64,000 nt of DNA, from contig JAEYPO010000009.1 of NCBI GenBank assembly GCA_023410595.1, forward strand, positions 124,001 through 188,000, in the 5' to 3' direction. The notes beneath the pieces are model-generated. The model did no database searches, had not been told where the DNA came from, and saw nothing but the letters and a program-made list of their open reading frames with translations. The first letter of the stretch is position 1, and every line of letters starts with the position of its first letter. The DNA comes from Bacillota bacterium. GTDB lineage: Bacteria > Bacillota > Clostridia > Christensenellales > SZUA-584. Position numbers and translations under genes: made by a program. Shown here one piece after another: positions 1 to 8,712 of the stretch.

Positions 1-334
1 TTTATCATGCTCAACCTCAAAAGAACTAATACTTCTTTTTGTTCAAAGTTTTTTTATATTATATACAATAAATTATAAAAAATAAATAAGATTATTTCAA
101 AAAGTAATGGTTAAATTGGATATCAATTACACGGGCTCATAAATATACACTTTTTTTTATAAATTATCTTTATTAACGTATTAGAATGTTATTAAGTTGA
201 ATATATATACCTTTTATAAAATAAATTTTTTTAATCCTTTTGACTTGAAAATCAGTATGGAGCACCGCCGGGGTTGATTCATAATATATAGTGGGTTAAA
301 ATTAATAAGTTATGCCGGAGCTTGCATTAAAAGC
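1..334. other. A+T-rich gene-free stretch at left edge
   Basis: The first roughly 240 bases are extremely A+T rich, unlike almost everything else in the window, and hold no plausible coding frame on either strand. The last 100 bases return to mixed composition and carry the promoter listed separately. I see no repeat or RNA motif in the A+T-rich part. It may be the tail of an intergenic or acquired segment lying further left. Confidence 0.6.
274..302 (+). promoter_or_regulatory. Probable sigma-A promoter for the threonine aldolase gene
   Basis: A -35 box TTGATT (274-279) and a -10 box TAAAAT (297-302) are separated by 17 bases, about 100 bases upstream of the aldolase start. The leader contains a short hairpin, GCCCG (352-356) pairing with CGGGC (368-372), just before the ribosome site. 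Inferred from consensus similarity only. Confidence 0.5.
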
Positions 335-412
335 ATGCTGCTGCTTCAAAAGCCCGGGAGTATAAATCGGGCGCGTCTTTTTCCGGCCATTTTCTCGATT
401 CAGGAGGCTTGT

Positions 413-1444
413 ATGCATCTCTTTGTCAGCGATTACAGCGAAGGCGCTCACCAGCAGATTTTAAGCGCGCTTTTTGATACGAACACAGAGCAGACACAAG
501 GATACGGACTTGATAAATATTCGCTGCTGGCGCAGGACGCTATAAAGCAAAAGACGGGAAGAAGCGATATTGATATACATTTTATACCGGGCGGCACGCA
601 GACGAACATGATAGCCCTGTCGGCGTTTTTGCGGCCGCACGAGGCTGTAATTTCTGCTGAAACAGGCCACATAGAAGTGCATGAAACGGGTGCTATAGAA
701 TCGACAGGGCACAAGATATTGGGCGTGAAAACTCAGGACGGCAAGCTCCGCCCCGAATCCATACTGCCCGTACTTAAGTCACATACCGACGAGCACATGG
801 TTAAGCCGCGCCTTGTATACATATCCAACACGACCGAGCTGGGCACGGTCTACAGCAAGAGCGAGCTCGGTGCGCTCAGCGCTTTCTGCCGCGAAAACGG
901 CCTGCTGCTTTACCTCGACGGCGCAAGGCTGGGAAGCGCGCTGTGCTCTCGCGGCTGCGATCTTAACCTCGCCGGTCTCGCCGAGCTTACGGATGCGTTC
1001 TATATCGGCGGCACAAAAAACGGAGCGCTGCTTGGCGAAGCGCTCGTAGTGGTAAACAACGCGCTGAAAAGCGATCTGCGGTATCAGATAAAACAAAAAG
1101 GCGCGCTGCTCGCCAAAGGAAGGCTGCTTGGCCTGCAGTTTTACGAGCTGTTCCGCGGTGATCTGTTCTTTGAGATTGCACGTCACGCCAACGAAACGGC
1201 CGACTTGCTGCGCAGCGCCATAGCCTCGGAAGGATTCCCTTTCCTGTCCGATTCGCCGTCCAACCAGCTGTTCCCTGTACTGCCCAACAGTATAATAGAA
1301 AAACTAAAAGAGGATTACGGATTTCAGATATGGTCGAAGGTTGACGAAAATCATTCGTGCATACGCCTCGTCACTTCCTGGGCTACGCCCAGAATGGCTG
1401 CGGAAGCGTTCGCTCAGACGCTGAAAACGCTAAATTCAAGATGA
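413..1444 (+). CDS. ltaE: Low-specificity L-threonine aldolase / beta-eliminating lyase family
   Basis: PLP-dependent enzyme that would cleave L-threonine or L-allo-threonine to glycine and acetaldehyde in the cytoplasm. The frame stays open from 335, but the start is placed at ATG 413 because AGGAGG lies at 402-407 and the protein then begins MHLFVSDYSEG, as family members do; this gives 343 residues, a normal length. Visible family features are GGTQTN near residue 60 (cofactor phosphate region), YLDGARLG for the aspartate that contacts the PLP ring, and YIGGTKNGALLGE containing the probable Schiff-base lysine. It is a single gene with its own promoter. Glycine made here could feed the glycine cleavage system encoded 3 kb away, which is inference. 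Substrate preference cannot be read from sequence. Confidence 0.85.
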   Translation: MHLFVSDYSEGAHQQILSALFDTNTEQTQGYGLDKYSLLAQDAIKQKTGRSDIDIHFIPGGTQTNMIALSAFLRPHEAVISAETGHIEVHETGAIESTGHKILGVKTQDGKLRPESILPVLKSHTDEHMVKPRLVYISNTTELGTVYSKSELGALSAFCRENGLLLYLDGARLGSALCSRGCDLNLAGLAELTDAFYIGGTKNGALLGEALVVVNNALKSDLRYQIKQKGALLAKGRLLGLQFYELFRGDLFFEIARHANETADLLRSAIASEGFPFLSDSPSNQLFPVLPNSIIEKLKEDYGFQIWSKVDENHSCIRLVTSWATPRMAAEAFAQTLKTLNSR

Positions 1445-1462
1445 CATGTATGCGTCAAGAAG

Positions 1463-1924
1463 CTATGCCTTATCCGGCCCTATGTAAACCACGGTAAACT
1501 TTTCGCATACGACCGGGCAGTCATAGTCAAAAGTCCTGCCTATGCTTTTGCATTCCTTCGTAAACACACGCGCGTGCGCCGCTCTCCAGAATTCGAGGCT
1601 CAGGTCCCCCTCGCCCTCCGCCGCCGCAAACTCGGCTGTAACGCTGCCAAAAGGCACGATATTAACGTGTGTCGTTTTTATTATGCATTTCGGCTCCCCG
1701 TAATAATCCGTAACAACGCTCAGTTCTCCGCTCTTTGGCAGCTGCTTGCCTTCGTGCTCGTACACCCACAAGTTTGAGGCGGTCGCGTGTTTTACGCCGT
1801 CCGTCACGAGCCTTGACAGCTCTTCCGCGTCACCGGGATTGTCACAGAAATAAAACGCTTTATATGTTTCGGCTTTTTCGCCGCTTTTGCGCTTATATTC
1901 GCGCCAGTATTCTTCGACCGTCAT
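1463..1924 (-). CDS. ASCH domain protein (YqfB-like)
   Basis: A 153-residue protein of the ASCH superfamily, a small beta-barrel fold related to PUA domains and thought to bind RNA or modified nucleosides; its function here is unknown. The full-length pattern is present: MTVEEYWREY at the start, LVTDGVKHATASNLW in the first third (the GxKxxT-type signature), GEPKCIIKTT in the middle, EGDLSLEFWR, and PVVCEKFTVVY at the end. A good ribosome site (AAGGAGAAAAT) precedes ATG 1924. It converges on the threonine aldolase with an 18-base gap and no obvious terminator. Neighbours give no functional hint. Confidence 0.8.
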   Translation of the reverse strand: MTVEEYWREYKRKSGEKAETYKAFYFCDNPGDAEELSRLVTDGVKHATASNLWVYEHEGKQLPKSGELSVVTDYYGEPKCIIKTTHVNIVPFGSVTAEFAAAEGEGDLSLEFWRAAHARVFTKECKSIGRTFDYDCPVVCEKFTVVYIGPDKA

Positions 1925-2085
1925 ATTTTCTCCTTTTTTTTGATTTTATTCTGCGCAGCCGCCGTTTGTCAACGCAGCGCTTATATGGACATTCTTTTAC
2001 ATTTGTTTTACGAAGATATTACAACAAATTGACATGAAGGCCAGTATGAGTTACTATATATATATCTTTAACTTAAGGAGCTGTA

Positions 2086-3597
2086 ATGGCGCTAAAAACA
2101 GGCATTCCAACTAAAAAGCCTGCGGAATACGCCCGCAGGGCGGCTGGCCTGGGCAACGCCCGCAAACCTGTAAGCAGGTTTGTTGACCAGCCCAAAAACC
2201 TAAGGTTCCTGCGAACTCCGAATAAGCAAAGCGGCAATCTTCGCGGCGCGGGATATGCCCAGCAAGGCCTGGAGGACACGCCTTCGTCGGCCGTGCGCAC
2301 GCGCACTTCCTCAAAACCGCGTACAGGCCCCAATATACGCATATTCATGAAAAAGGCGTCCCTGTATTTCAGGGCGATACTGCTGTACGTTAAAAGGCTT
2401 CCCGGCCTGCTTGGGAAAACAAAGGCGGGCGCTTCACCGGCAGGTCATACAGGCGGCAGATCAAAGCGTTCGGTAAACAGGCGCTTTGTATATATTGCTG
2501 CCGCCCTCATACCGGCAGCCGCGCTTATTATCGTACTCGCGGCGACGCTGGGCAAAGGCGGTGCGGATGACGCGTTTGCCGAAGCAAGCAGCCTTGACCC
2601 GCCGCCCGGCGGCAGCGCGATGATAGCGGACTTAAACAACGTATTACCCGCCGCTACTCTTCCGTCCGCAGCCGCAAGCGTGCAGCCCGCCGCCACGCCC
2701 ATAGTAACTACTCCTCCCGATCCTTCGGTTATACCGGCGGCAAAGCCGCCTGCTTCGACAAAGCCCTCGGCTACAGCAAAACCGTCAGCAACGGCAAAAG
2801 CTACCGAGAAGCCCGCCGAGACTGCCGTGGCCACGACGAAGCCGGAGCCCACTCCCCAGCCTATAGACCTTAACGAGCTCGTGAATTATTATAAGGTGGA
2901 CGCCGAAAAATACTATAACGAATACGGCTATTCGTCTAACCATTACAACTACACGGAAGACGACGTATATATGCTCGCTCAGGTCATAACGAGAGAAGCC
3001 GGCCACGAGTCGCCCGAAGGCAAACTCGCCGTAGGGAACGTAGTTATGAACAGGGTGTTCTGCGGGCATTGGGGCGATACGGTACAGTCGGTGGTCACAG
3101 CCGGGGGACAGTTCTCATATAGCCCCGAGACTCAGCCTAATTCGGGCAGCATCAAAGCCGCCCGCGACGTGCTGAAAAACGAGCATTGGGTACTGCCTCA
3201 GGACATATACTATTTTAACTCGGGAAAGACGCCGGGGGAAAACTGGGGAAGCCATACGTATTACACGCAGATTGGCGGCCATTGTTTCTACAGGGAAAGC
3301 ATAGGCAGAAGGCACAAAGGCGGAGACGCGCCGCCCGCGCTGTTTGATCGCGAATATAAGTGGCCGCAGTACGGGTGCAAGCCCGCTAAAAGAGTAACGA
3401 GGTTGCAACATATGCTGCGCGCTCTCGGCTATGATGTCGGCCAGGACGGCTATTTCGGCAAGACTACCGAAGAAGCGCTTATCAAGTTCCAAAGCGACAA
3501 GGGCCTTAAAGCCGACGGCGTGGCGGGACCCACCACTATCAAAGCGCTCATTAAAGCGTACGGCAAGGATAAATATTACGACGATTACTGCAAATAA
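2086..3597 (+). CDS. SleB-type cell-wall hydrolase with C-terminal peptidoglycan-binding domain
   Basis: A 503-residue membrane-anchored peptidoglycan hydrolase related to the spore-cortex enzyme SleB (Hydrolase_2 family). In order: a long basic cytoplasmic N-terminus (1-133), one membrane span (about 135-155), a Pro/Ala/Thr/Lys-rich linker (about 160-275), the hydrolase domain (about 305-410, with QVITREAGHESPEGK holding the probable catalytic glutamate, then VVMNRV), and a PG_binding_1 domain (about 440-495, RLQHMLRALGYDVGQDGYFG). SleB proteins normally put the binding domain first and carry a short signal peptide, so domain order and N-terminus are both unusual. The start at 2086 has AAGGAG at the right distance; the next in-frame ATG (2347) has none. 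A role in cortex or wall turnover is inferred from the family. Confidence 0.85.
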   Translation: MALKTGIPTKKPAEYARRAAGLGNARKPVSRFVDQPKNLRFLRTPNKQSGNLRGAGYAQQGLEDTPSSAVRTRTSSKPRTGPNIRIFMKKASLYFRAILLYVKRLPGLLGKTKAGASPAGHTGGRSKRSVNRRFVYIAAALIPAAALIIVLAATLGKGGADDAFAEASSLDPPPGGSAMIADLNNVLPAATLPSAAASVQPAATPIVTTPPDPSVIPAAKPPASTKPSATAKPSATAKATEKPAETAVATTKPEPTPQPIDLNELVNYYKVDAEKYYNEYGYSSNHYNYTEDDVYMLAQVITREAGHESPEGKLAVGNVVMNRVFCGHWGDTVQSVVTAGGQFSYSPETQPNSGSIKAARDVLKNEHWVLPQDIYYFNSGKTPGENWGSHTYYTQIGGHCFYRESIGRRHKGGDAPPALFDREYKWPQYGCKPAKRVTRLQHMLRALGYDVGQDGYFGKTTEEALIKFQSDKGLKADGVAGPTTIKALIKAYGKDKYYDDYCK

Positions 3598-3637
3598 ACG
3601 TTTGTCTGATGTAATAATTATTTAAGGAGGTAAAGCG

Positions 3638-3958
3638 ATGATTGTCACAACTACGCCTTCCGTGGAGGGCAAAAGTATAATGGAATATAAGGGCATAGTA
3701 TTCGGAGAGGTTATTTCCGGCGTGGATTTCATAAAGGACATAGCGGCCGGATTCAGAAACTTCTTCGGCGGACGCTCCGAAGCGTATGAAGGAGAGCTCA
3801 TAGATGCCCGGCAAAACGCAATCGCAGAGATGGTGTCGCGCGCCCAGGCCATGGGTGCGAACGCCGTAGTAGGCGTGGACATAGACTACGAGGTGCTGGG
3901 CCAGGGCGGCAACATGCTCATGGTAACGGCCTCGGGCACCGCAGTTGTTGTGCATTAA
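3638..3958 (+). CDS. YbjQ/UPF0145 family protein
   Basis: A 106-residue protein of the YbjQ (UPF0145, DUF74) family, a small soluble pentameric fold sometimes called a heavy-metal-binding domain; no biochemical role is firmly established. Typical features run along the whole length: MIVTTTPSVEGKSIMEYKGI at the start, GEVISGVDFIKDI, ARQNAIAEMVSRAQAMGANAVVGV in the centre, and TASGTAVVV at the end. The ribosome site TTAAGGAGG is ideal for ATG 3638. The stop codon TAA (3956-3958) lies inside the palindromic terminator that follows. Confidence 0.9.
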   Translation: MIVTTTPSVEGKSIMEYKGIVFGEVISGVDFIKDIAAGFRNFFGGRSEAYEGELIDARQNAIAEMVSRAQAMGANAVVGVDIDYEVLGQGGNMLMVTASGTAVVVH

Positions 3959-4010
3959 TAAAAGGTATTAAAAAAAGAGCTTTCGCTCTTTTTTTAATAC
4001 CTTTTATTAA
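3955..4010. terminator. Perfect 26-bp palindrome, bidirectional terminator
   Basis: The arms 3955-3980 and 3985-4010 are perfect inverted repeats of 26 bases around the 4-base loop TTTC. The core GAGC/GCTC is flanked by runs of A and T, so transcription from either side meets a stem followed by U residues. It contains the stop codon of the YbjQ gene, and the last codons and stop of the convergent zinc-ribbon gene lie in its right arm. Confidence 0.9.
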
Positions 4011-4164
4011 TGAACTGGTTTCTCTGCTGTTTCCGTGCTTTTCTGCATTCCGGGCATCTTATGGGATCGTTTTCAAACCCTTTTTCCTTGTAAAATTCCT
4101 GCTCTCTGTCAGTGAACACAAACTCGGAATTGCAGTCTTTGCAGATTATCTTTTTATCCGCCAT
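3994..4164 (-). CDS. Small zinc-ribbon protein
   Basis: A 56-residue protein: MADKKIICKDCNSEFVF, then EQEFYKEKGF, then DPIRCPECRKARK. Two CxxC knuckles (C8/C11 and C37/C40) would bind one zinc ion, as in the 'probable zinc-ribbon' family common in Clostridia; the basic tail suggests nucleic-acid contact, but function is unknown. ATG 4164 has AGGAGGTTGCCC upstream. The last five sense codons and the TAA (3994-3996) lie in the right arm of the terminator palindrome, so the terminator is partly coding. A longer paralogue with two extra CxxC pairs is encoded at 45397-45675. Confidence 0.85.
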   Translation of the reverse strand: MADKKIICKDCNSEFVFTDREQEFYKEKGFENDPIRCPECRKARKQQRNQFINKRY

Positions 4165-4341
4165 GGGCAACCTCCTTCTTGATTATTGGGACTTAATTGG
4201 TTCTTGAGATTGCTCGCCGGAAACGGAGAGATGTTCAAAAACAGATTAACGTCTTTATTGCTTATTCTAAGCCACTAGAATATAGCATATGCGAACCGAA
4301 AACACAAGTGAATATTTAGGCAAAGTTTAACGGAACACGTT

Positions 4342-5799
4342 TTAAGCCTCTCCCCCGCCAATAAACTTAAGCGCCGGTTCGCGCGCGGCCCTGCCTTCGT
4401 CCGGCCTCGATACGCAGGTGCTGTGCGGGGCGCTTTTTAACGCGTCCGGGTCTCGTTTCGCCTCATCCGCAATGCTTATCATAGCTTCTATGAACGCATC
4501 GAGCGTCTCGCGGCTCTCCGTCTCGGTAGGCTCTATCATCATAGCCTCTTTTACGATTAACGGGAAGTATATCGTGGGCGGATGAAAGCCGTAGTCTATC
4601 AGCCGTTTTGCCATATCGAGGCTTGTTACGCCATATTCTGTCTGCCTTTTGCCCGACAGCACCACCTCGTGCATGCACGCTATGTCGTACGGCACGTCAA
4701 AGCAGTCGCGCAGCCTTAAGCGCACATAGTTAGCGTTAAGCACCGCGGCCTCGGACGCTTCCTTAAGTCCCTCCGCGCCCATAGACAATATATACGCGTA
4801 CGCCTTTACGGCAACGCCGAAGTTGCCGTAGAACGACCTTACCTTGCCTACAGACAGCGGGCGGTCGTAATCGAGCGCGAAACCGCCCTTTGTCTTCTCG
4901 ACGACGGGCTTTGGCAGGAACGGCACGAGATCGCTTTTAACCCCGACGGGCCCCGAGCCCGGTCCTCCTCCCCCGTGCGGCGTACTGAAAGTCTTGTGCA
5001 GATTAAGGTGCACCACGTCAAAGCCCATGTCCCCCGGCCGAGAGACGCCCATTATAGCGTTCATGTTCGCGCCGTCGTAGTACAGCAGCCCGCCCGCCGC
5101 GTGCACCATATCGGCTATCGTCCTGATGTTTTTATCAAACAACCCCAGCGTATTGGGATTCGTAAGCATGAGCCCCGCGGTCTCATCGTTAAGAGCCTCG
5201 GAGAGCGCCGCCAGATCCACCATGCCGTTTACGTCCGACTTTACGTTTACAACGTTAAAACCCGCGAGCGCGGCTGAGGCCGGGTTTGTGCCGTGCGCCG
5301 AATCGGGTACGATTATGTTATGGCGCTTATTGTCTCCCCTGTGCTCGTGGTAAGCCTTTATTATCATCAGCCCTGTCATCTCGCCGTGCGCGCCCGCCGC
5401 GGGCTGCAGCGACACCCTGTCCATTCCGGTTATCTCGGACAGCATAACGTCCGCCTCATACATCAGCTCCAGACAGCCCTGAACAGTATCAACGTTCTGC
5501 AGCGGATGTACGGCCGCGAACCCCGGCAGCCTTGCCATCGCTTCGTTAACCTTTGGGTTATATTTCATAGTGCACGAGCCAAGCGGGTAAAAGCCCGAAT
5601 CGACGCCGAAGTTGCTCATAGAGAGCCTCGTAAAGTGGCGCACGACGTCTACCTCGCTTAACTCGGGCAGCGCGGGCGCGTCGCGGCGCAGCAGCCCTTC
5701 GGGCAGCAGCGTCTTTATATCGCGCTGCGGCACGTCGCATTTTGGCAGCGCAACGCCCGTCCTTCCCGGCCTGCTCGTTTCAAATATCAGCTCGCTCAT
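4342..5799 (-). CDS. gcvPB: Glycine dehydrogenase (decarboxylating) subunit 2
   Basis: A 485-residue C-terminal half of the P-protein of the glycine cleavage system. Together with GcvPA it decarboxylates glycine on PLP and passes the aminomethyl group to the lipoyl arm of GcvH. The PLP-lysine motif LNLHKTFSTPHGGGGPG is intact, and NFGVDSGFYPLGSCTMKYNP near residue 60 is characteristic. ATG 5799 overlaps the gcvPA stop by four bases (ATGA), which implies translational coupling. It is the last gene of the gcvT-gcvH-gcvPA-gcvPB unit. No lipoamide dehydrogenase or lipoate ligase gene follows, so these must lie elsewhere. I see no clear terminator before the zinc-ribbon gene. Confidence 0.97.
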   Translation of the reverse strand: MSELIFETSRPGRTGVALPKCDVPQRDIKTLLPEGLLRRDAPALPELSEVDVVRHFTRLSMSNFGVDSGFYPLGSCTMKYNPKVNEAMARLPGFAAVHPLQNVDTVQGCLELMYEADVMLSEITGMDRVSLQPAAGAHGEMTGLMIIKAYHEHRGDNKRHNIIVPDSAHGTNPASAALAGFNVVNVKSDVNGMVDLAALSEALNDETAGLMLTNPNTLGLFDKNIRTIADMVHAAGGLLYYDGANMNAIMGVSRPGDMGFDVVHLNLHKTFSTPHGGGGPGSGPVGVKSDLVPFLPKPVVEKTKGGFALDYDRPLSVGKVRSFYGNFGVAVKAYAYILSMGAEGLKEASEAAVLNANYVRLRLRDCFDVPYDIACMHEVVLSGKRQTEYGVTSLDMAKRLIDYGFHPPTIYFPLIVKEAMMIEPTETESRETLDAFIEAMISIADEAKRDPDALKSAPHSTCVSRPDEGRAAREPALKFIGGGEA

Positions 5800-7136
5800 G
5801 CTTCCACCGCCTTTGCCGCCAGCGCGTCTATCTCATCCTTCGTCCGCTTTTCGGTAACGGCCACCAGCCAAGCGCCGCCAAGCTCGGGATAATCCTTCTT
5901 AAGTTCATACCCGCCTATAATGCCGCTTTCCAGCAGACGCTTGTTAAGCCTGCTTATATCCCCGTCGTATGTCACGGCGAACTCCTTGAAGAACGGAGCT
6001 TCAAAAACCGGTTTGAACTTCCCTGTAGAAACAAGCGCGGCGTAAGCGTAGTGCGACTTCTGTACGCACTGCCTCGCCGCTTCGCCAAGGCCCTCTTTGC
6101 CCATAGCGCAAAGGTATATCGTTGCGGCTAGCGCGCACAGCGCCTCATTAGAGCAGATATTTGACGTCGCCTTCTCGCGCCGTATGTGCTGCTCCCTCGT
6201 CTGTATCGTGAGCACATAGCAGCGTTTGCCGTTTCTGTCCGCCGTTTCGCCCACTATCCTGCCCGGCATCTTTCGCATGAGTCTCTCCTTAGCCGCGAAA
6301 AACCCGAGATACGGGCCGCCGAAGCTTAAAGGGTTGCCCATGGCCTGACCCTCGCCCACGGCTATGTCCGCTCCTGATTCGCCGGGGCTTTTTAATAGCG
6401 CGAGCGAAATGGGGTCGCAGCTAACCGCGAGCAGCGCGCCGTGTTTGTGCGCAATGTCTGCGGCAGCCTTAATATCTTCGACTATGCCAAAGAAGTTCGG
6501 CGTCTGCACTATGACCGCCGCAATGTCGTCCGCCATCATGCCCTCAAGCTCAGACATATCGGCGGCGCCGTTTCTAAACCCGAACTCCTTTACTTCAATG
6601 CCCTTAAAACGCGCGTAAGTCCTCAGCACTTCGCGGTATTCGGGATTGAGGCTGCGCGCGGCGAGCACCTTGTTTCTCCTTGTAGCGCCGCATGCCATCA
6701 TCGCCGCCTCCGCTACAGCCGACGCCCCGTCGTAAACCGACGCGTTGGCTACGTCCATGCCGCAAAGCTCGCATATCAGCGACTGGTATTCGAATATAGC
6801 CTGCAGCGTGCCTTGGCTTATCTCGGGCTGGTATGGCGTGTACGCAGTATAGAATTCCTGCCTTGAGAGCAGGCTGTCGACTACGGCCGGTATGAAGTGG
6901 TCATAAGCGCCAGCGCCCAGAAAGCATGCGTAATCTTCCGTATTTGCGTTTTTATTCGCAAGGCTTTTGAGCCTCTTTGTTACCTCGAGCTCGGACAGCG
7001 GCGCGGGTATATTAAGCCTGCGTGCGAGCCTTACGTTTTCCGGCACGGACTCGAACAGCTGCGCTATGCTTTCATACCCTATGGCCTTTAGCATCTCGGC
7101 CTGCTGCTTCTCGGTATTTGGGATATACGGCCGCAT
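5796..7136 (-). CDS. gcvPA: Glycine dehydrogenase (decarboxylating) subunit 1
   Basis: A 446-residue N-terminal half of the split P-protein, partner of GcvPB. The start is placed at ATG 7136 (MRPYIPNTEKQQ), one base after the gcvH stop codon and preceded by AGAGGAATA; the open frame extends further upstream, but only into gcvH. The sequence is collinear with the family, including FLGAGAYDHFIPAVVDSL, YQPEISQGTLQAIFE and the glycine-rich SFGGPYLGF. The split alpha/beta arrangement is usual in Bacillota, unlike the single-chain P-protein of E. coli. Confidence 0.96.
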   Translation of the reverse strand: MRPYIPNTEKQQAEMLKAIGYESIAQLFESVPENVRLARRLNIPAPLSELEVTKRLKSLANKNANTEDYACFLGAGAYDHFIPAVVDSLLSRQEFYTAYTPYQPEISQGTLQAIFEYQSLICELCGMDVANASVYDGASAVAEAAMMACGATRRNKVLAARSLNPEYREVLRTYARFKGIEVKEFGFRNGAADMSELEGMMADDIAAVIVQTPNFFGIVEDIKAAADIAHKHGALLAVSCDPISLALLKSPGESGADIAVGEGQAMGNPLSFGGPYLGFFAAKERLMRKMPGRIVGETADRNGKRCYVLTIQTREQHIRREKATSNICSNEALCALAATIYLCAMGKEGLGEAARQCVQKSHYAYAALVSTGKFKPVFEAPFFKEFAVTYDGDISRLNKRLLESGIIGGYELKKDYPELGGAWLVAVTEKRTKDEIDALAAKAVEA

Positions 7137-7137
7137 A

Positions 7138-7521
7138 TTATTCCTCTGATGCGCAGAACTCTTCGTAGGCCTTTGCGTCCAGCAGCCCGTCCGCTTCGCT
7201 TGCGTCATCCATCTTAATGGCGGCTATCCAGCTTCCGTAAGGATCGCTGTTGATGCTTCCCGGCGCATCGCTCAAGGCTTCGTTTACCTTAACAACGCTG
7301 CCTGAAACGGGCGCGTACACATCGGACGCGGCTTTAACGGAATCTATGGCGCTCAAAGCGTCGCCCGCCGAAAGCTGCGCGCCCTCCTCCGGCAGCTCGA
7401 CGTACACTATTTCGCCGAGGCTATGCTGCGCGTAGTCGGTGATGCCTATGTACGCGGTGTCCCCTTCAACCCTTACCCACTCGTGCTCCTTAGAGTATTT
7501 CAAACCTTCGACAATATTCAT
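7138..7521 (-). CDS. gcvH: Glycine cleavage system H protein
   Basis: A 127-residue lipoyl carrier that shuttles the aminomethyl intermediate between the P and T proteins. The lipoylation motif is clear: AIDSVKAASDVYAPVSG, with the modified lysine in SVKAAS. KYSKEHEWVRVEGD at the N-terminus and the acidic C-terminus are typical, and the length is normal. The ribosome site GAGGAGG precedes ATG 7521. The gene sits 16 bases after gcvT and 1 base before gcvPA, so all four genes are almost certainly one transcript controlled by the upstream glycine riboswitch. Confidence 0.97.
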   Translation of the reverse strand: MNIVEGLKYSKEHEWVRVEGDTAYIGITDYAQHSLGEIVYVELPEEGAQLSAGDALSAIDSVKAASDVYAPVSGSVVKVNEALSDAPGSINSDPYGSWIAAIKMDDASEADGLLDAKAYEEFCASEE

Positions 7522-7537
7522 GCACTCCTCCTCATAA

Positions 7538-8629
7538 CTACTTTTTATATTTTTTTGAGTAAAACGGCTTATTTACTACTATAGCCTTTGCTTTTCTGTT
7601 TCTTATCGCTATCTCTATCTCTGTTCCTTCGGGCGAAAACGCGGCCTCCACGAGCGCGAGCCCCAGGTTTTTGTTCAGCGTCGGCGAATAGCTGCCCGAC
7701 GTGACGAAGCCTATGTTTCTTTCCCCCGCATAGACTTCAAAGCCGCTGCGCGCAACGCCCGGATCAACAAGCTCAAAGCCCACGAGAACCCTTTTAAGGT
7801 TTGCCGACTGCTTTTGCAGCGCTTCTTTCCCGTTGAACTTTTCCTTATCGAGCTTTACGAAACGGCCAAGACCCGCCTCCAAAGGAGATATGTCCTTCGA
7901 GAGCTCATGCCCGTAAAGCGGCAGCGCGGCCTCGAACCGCAAAGTATCGCGCGCGCCCAGTCCCACGGGAACCGCTCCCTCGTCTCTGCCCGCCTCGAGT
8001 ATGGCATCCCAAAGCCGGGGAGCTTGCTCTGAGTTTACATACAGCTCGAATCCGTCCTCGCCGGTGTAGCCCGAGCGCGAAACCATGCACTTAACGCTGT
8101 CCACTTCGACATCCTTCGCGAACCGGAAAAACTTAAGTGCCGAAAGGTCAAATGCGGTGAGCTTTTGCAGTATTAACTGGCTTTTCGGCCCCTGCAGCGC
8201 TAATTGCGCGTAGCTTAGAGAGACATTATTAAGCTCAACTCCCCCGCTTAAATTCTGTTTCATCCATCCAAAATCCTTGTCGGTATTCGCGGCGTTGACG
8301 ACGATGAAGAAATCGTCTTTGCTTATCCTGTAGACGATAATGTCGTCCACCGTTCCCCCGTCAGTATAGCACATAGGCGAATAAATCGCCCTGCCATCCT
8401 GCAGCTGTGATATGTCGTTCGTTACAAGGTTCTGTATAAACTCCTGCGCTCCCTCTCCCCTTGCCGTTACCTCGCCCATATGCGACACGTCAAACAGCCC
8501 CGCGGCGTTTCTTACCTGATTATGCTCCTTTATTATGCCCTCATACTGCACGGGCAGCTCCCAGCCTCCGAAGTCCGTCATCTTTGCTCCGAGGCTTACA
8601 TGGTTTTCATACAGCGGCGTTCGTTTCAT
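7538..8629 (-). CDS. gcvT: Aminomethyltransferase (glycine cleavage T protein)
   Basis: A 363-residue tetrahydrofolate-dependent enzyme that releases ammonia from the aminomethyl-lipoyl arm of GcvH and forms 5,10-methylene-THF. The start is ATG 8629 (MKRTPLYENH) with AAGGAG upstream; the open frame continues into the riboswitch and is not coding there. Recognisable motifs are DFGGWELPVQY, GLFDVSHMGE, RSGYTGEDGFELYV and GLGARDTLRFEAALPLYGHE. It is the first gene of the gcv operon. Confidence 0.97.
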   Translation of the reverse strand: MKRTPLYENHVSLGAKMTDFGGWELPVQYEGIIKEHNQVRNAAGLFDVSHMGEVTARGEGAQEFIQNLVTNDISQLQDGRAIYSPMCYTDGGTVDDIIVYRISKDDFFIVVNAANTDKDFGWMKQNLSGGVELNNVSLSYAQLALQGPKSQLILQKLTAFDLSALKFFRFAKDVEVDSVKCMVSRSGYTGEDGFELYVNSEQAPRLWDAILEAGRDEGAVPVGLGARDTLRFEAALPLYGHELSKDISPLEAGLGRFVKLDKEKFNGKEALQKQSANLKRVLVGFELVDPGVARSGFEVYAGERNIGFVTSGSYSPTLNKNLGLALVEAAFSPEGTEIEIAIRNRKAKAIVVNKPFYSKKYKK

Positions 8630-8678
8630 GATTTCTTTCTCCTTGTCCCGGTAAACATTATCCCCATTTAAGCCAAAC

Positions 8679-8712
8679 AAAAAAGGGGAAGCTGAAATAA
8701 ATCGTCTTCCCC
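8679..8712 (-). terminator. Riboswitch expression-platform terminator
   Basis: Read on the minus strand, GGGGAAG (8705-8711 side) pairs with CTTCCCC and is followed at once by TTTTTTG, an intrinsic terminator about 50 bases ahead of gcvT. The 5' arm overlaps the 3' end of the second glycine aptamer, so ligand binding should prevent the terminator from forming (an ON switch). The mechanism is inferred from the known behaviour of glycine riboswitches. Confidence 0.8.
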
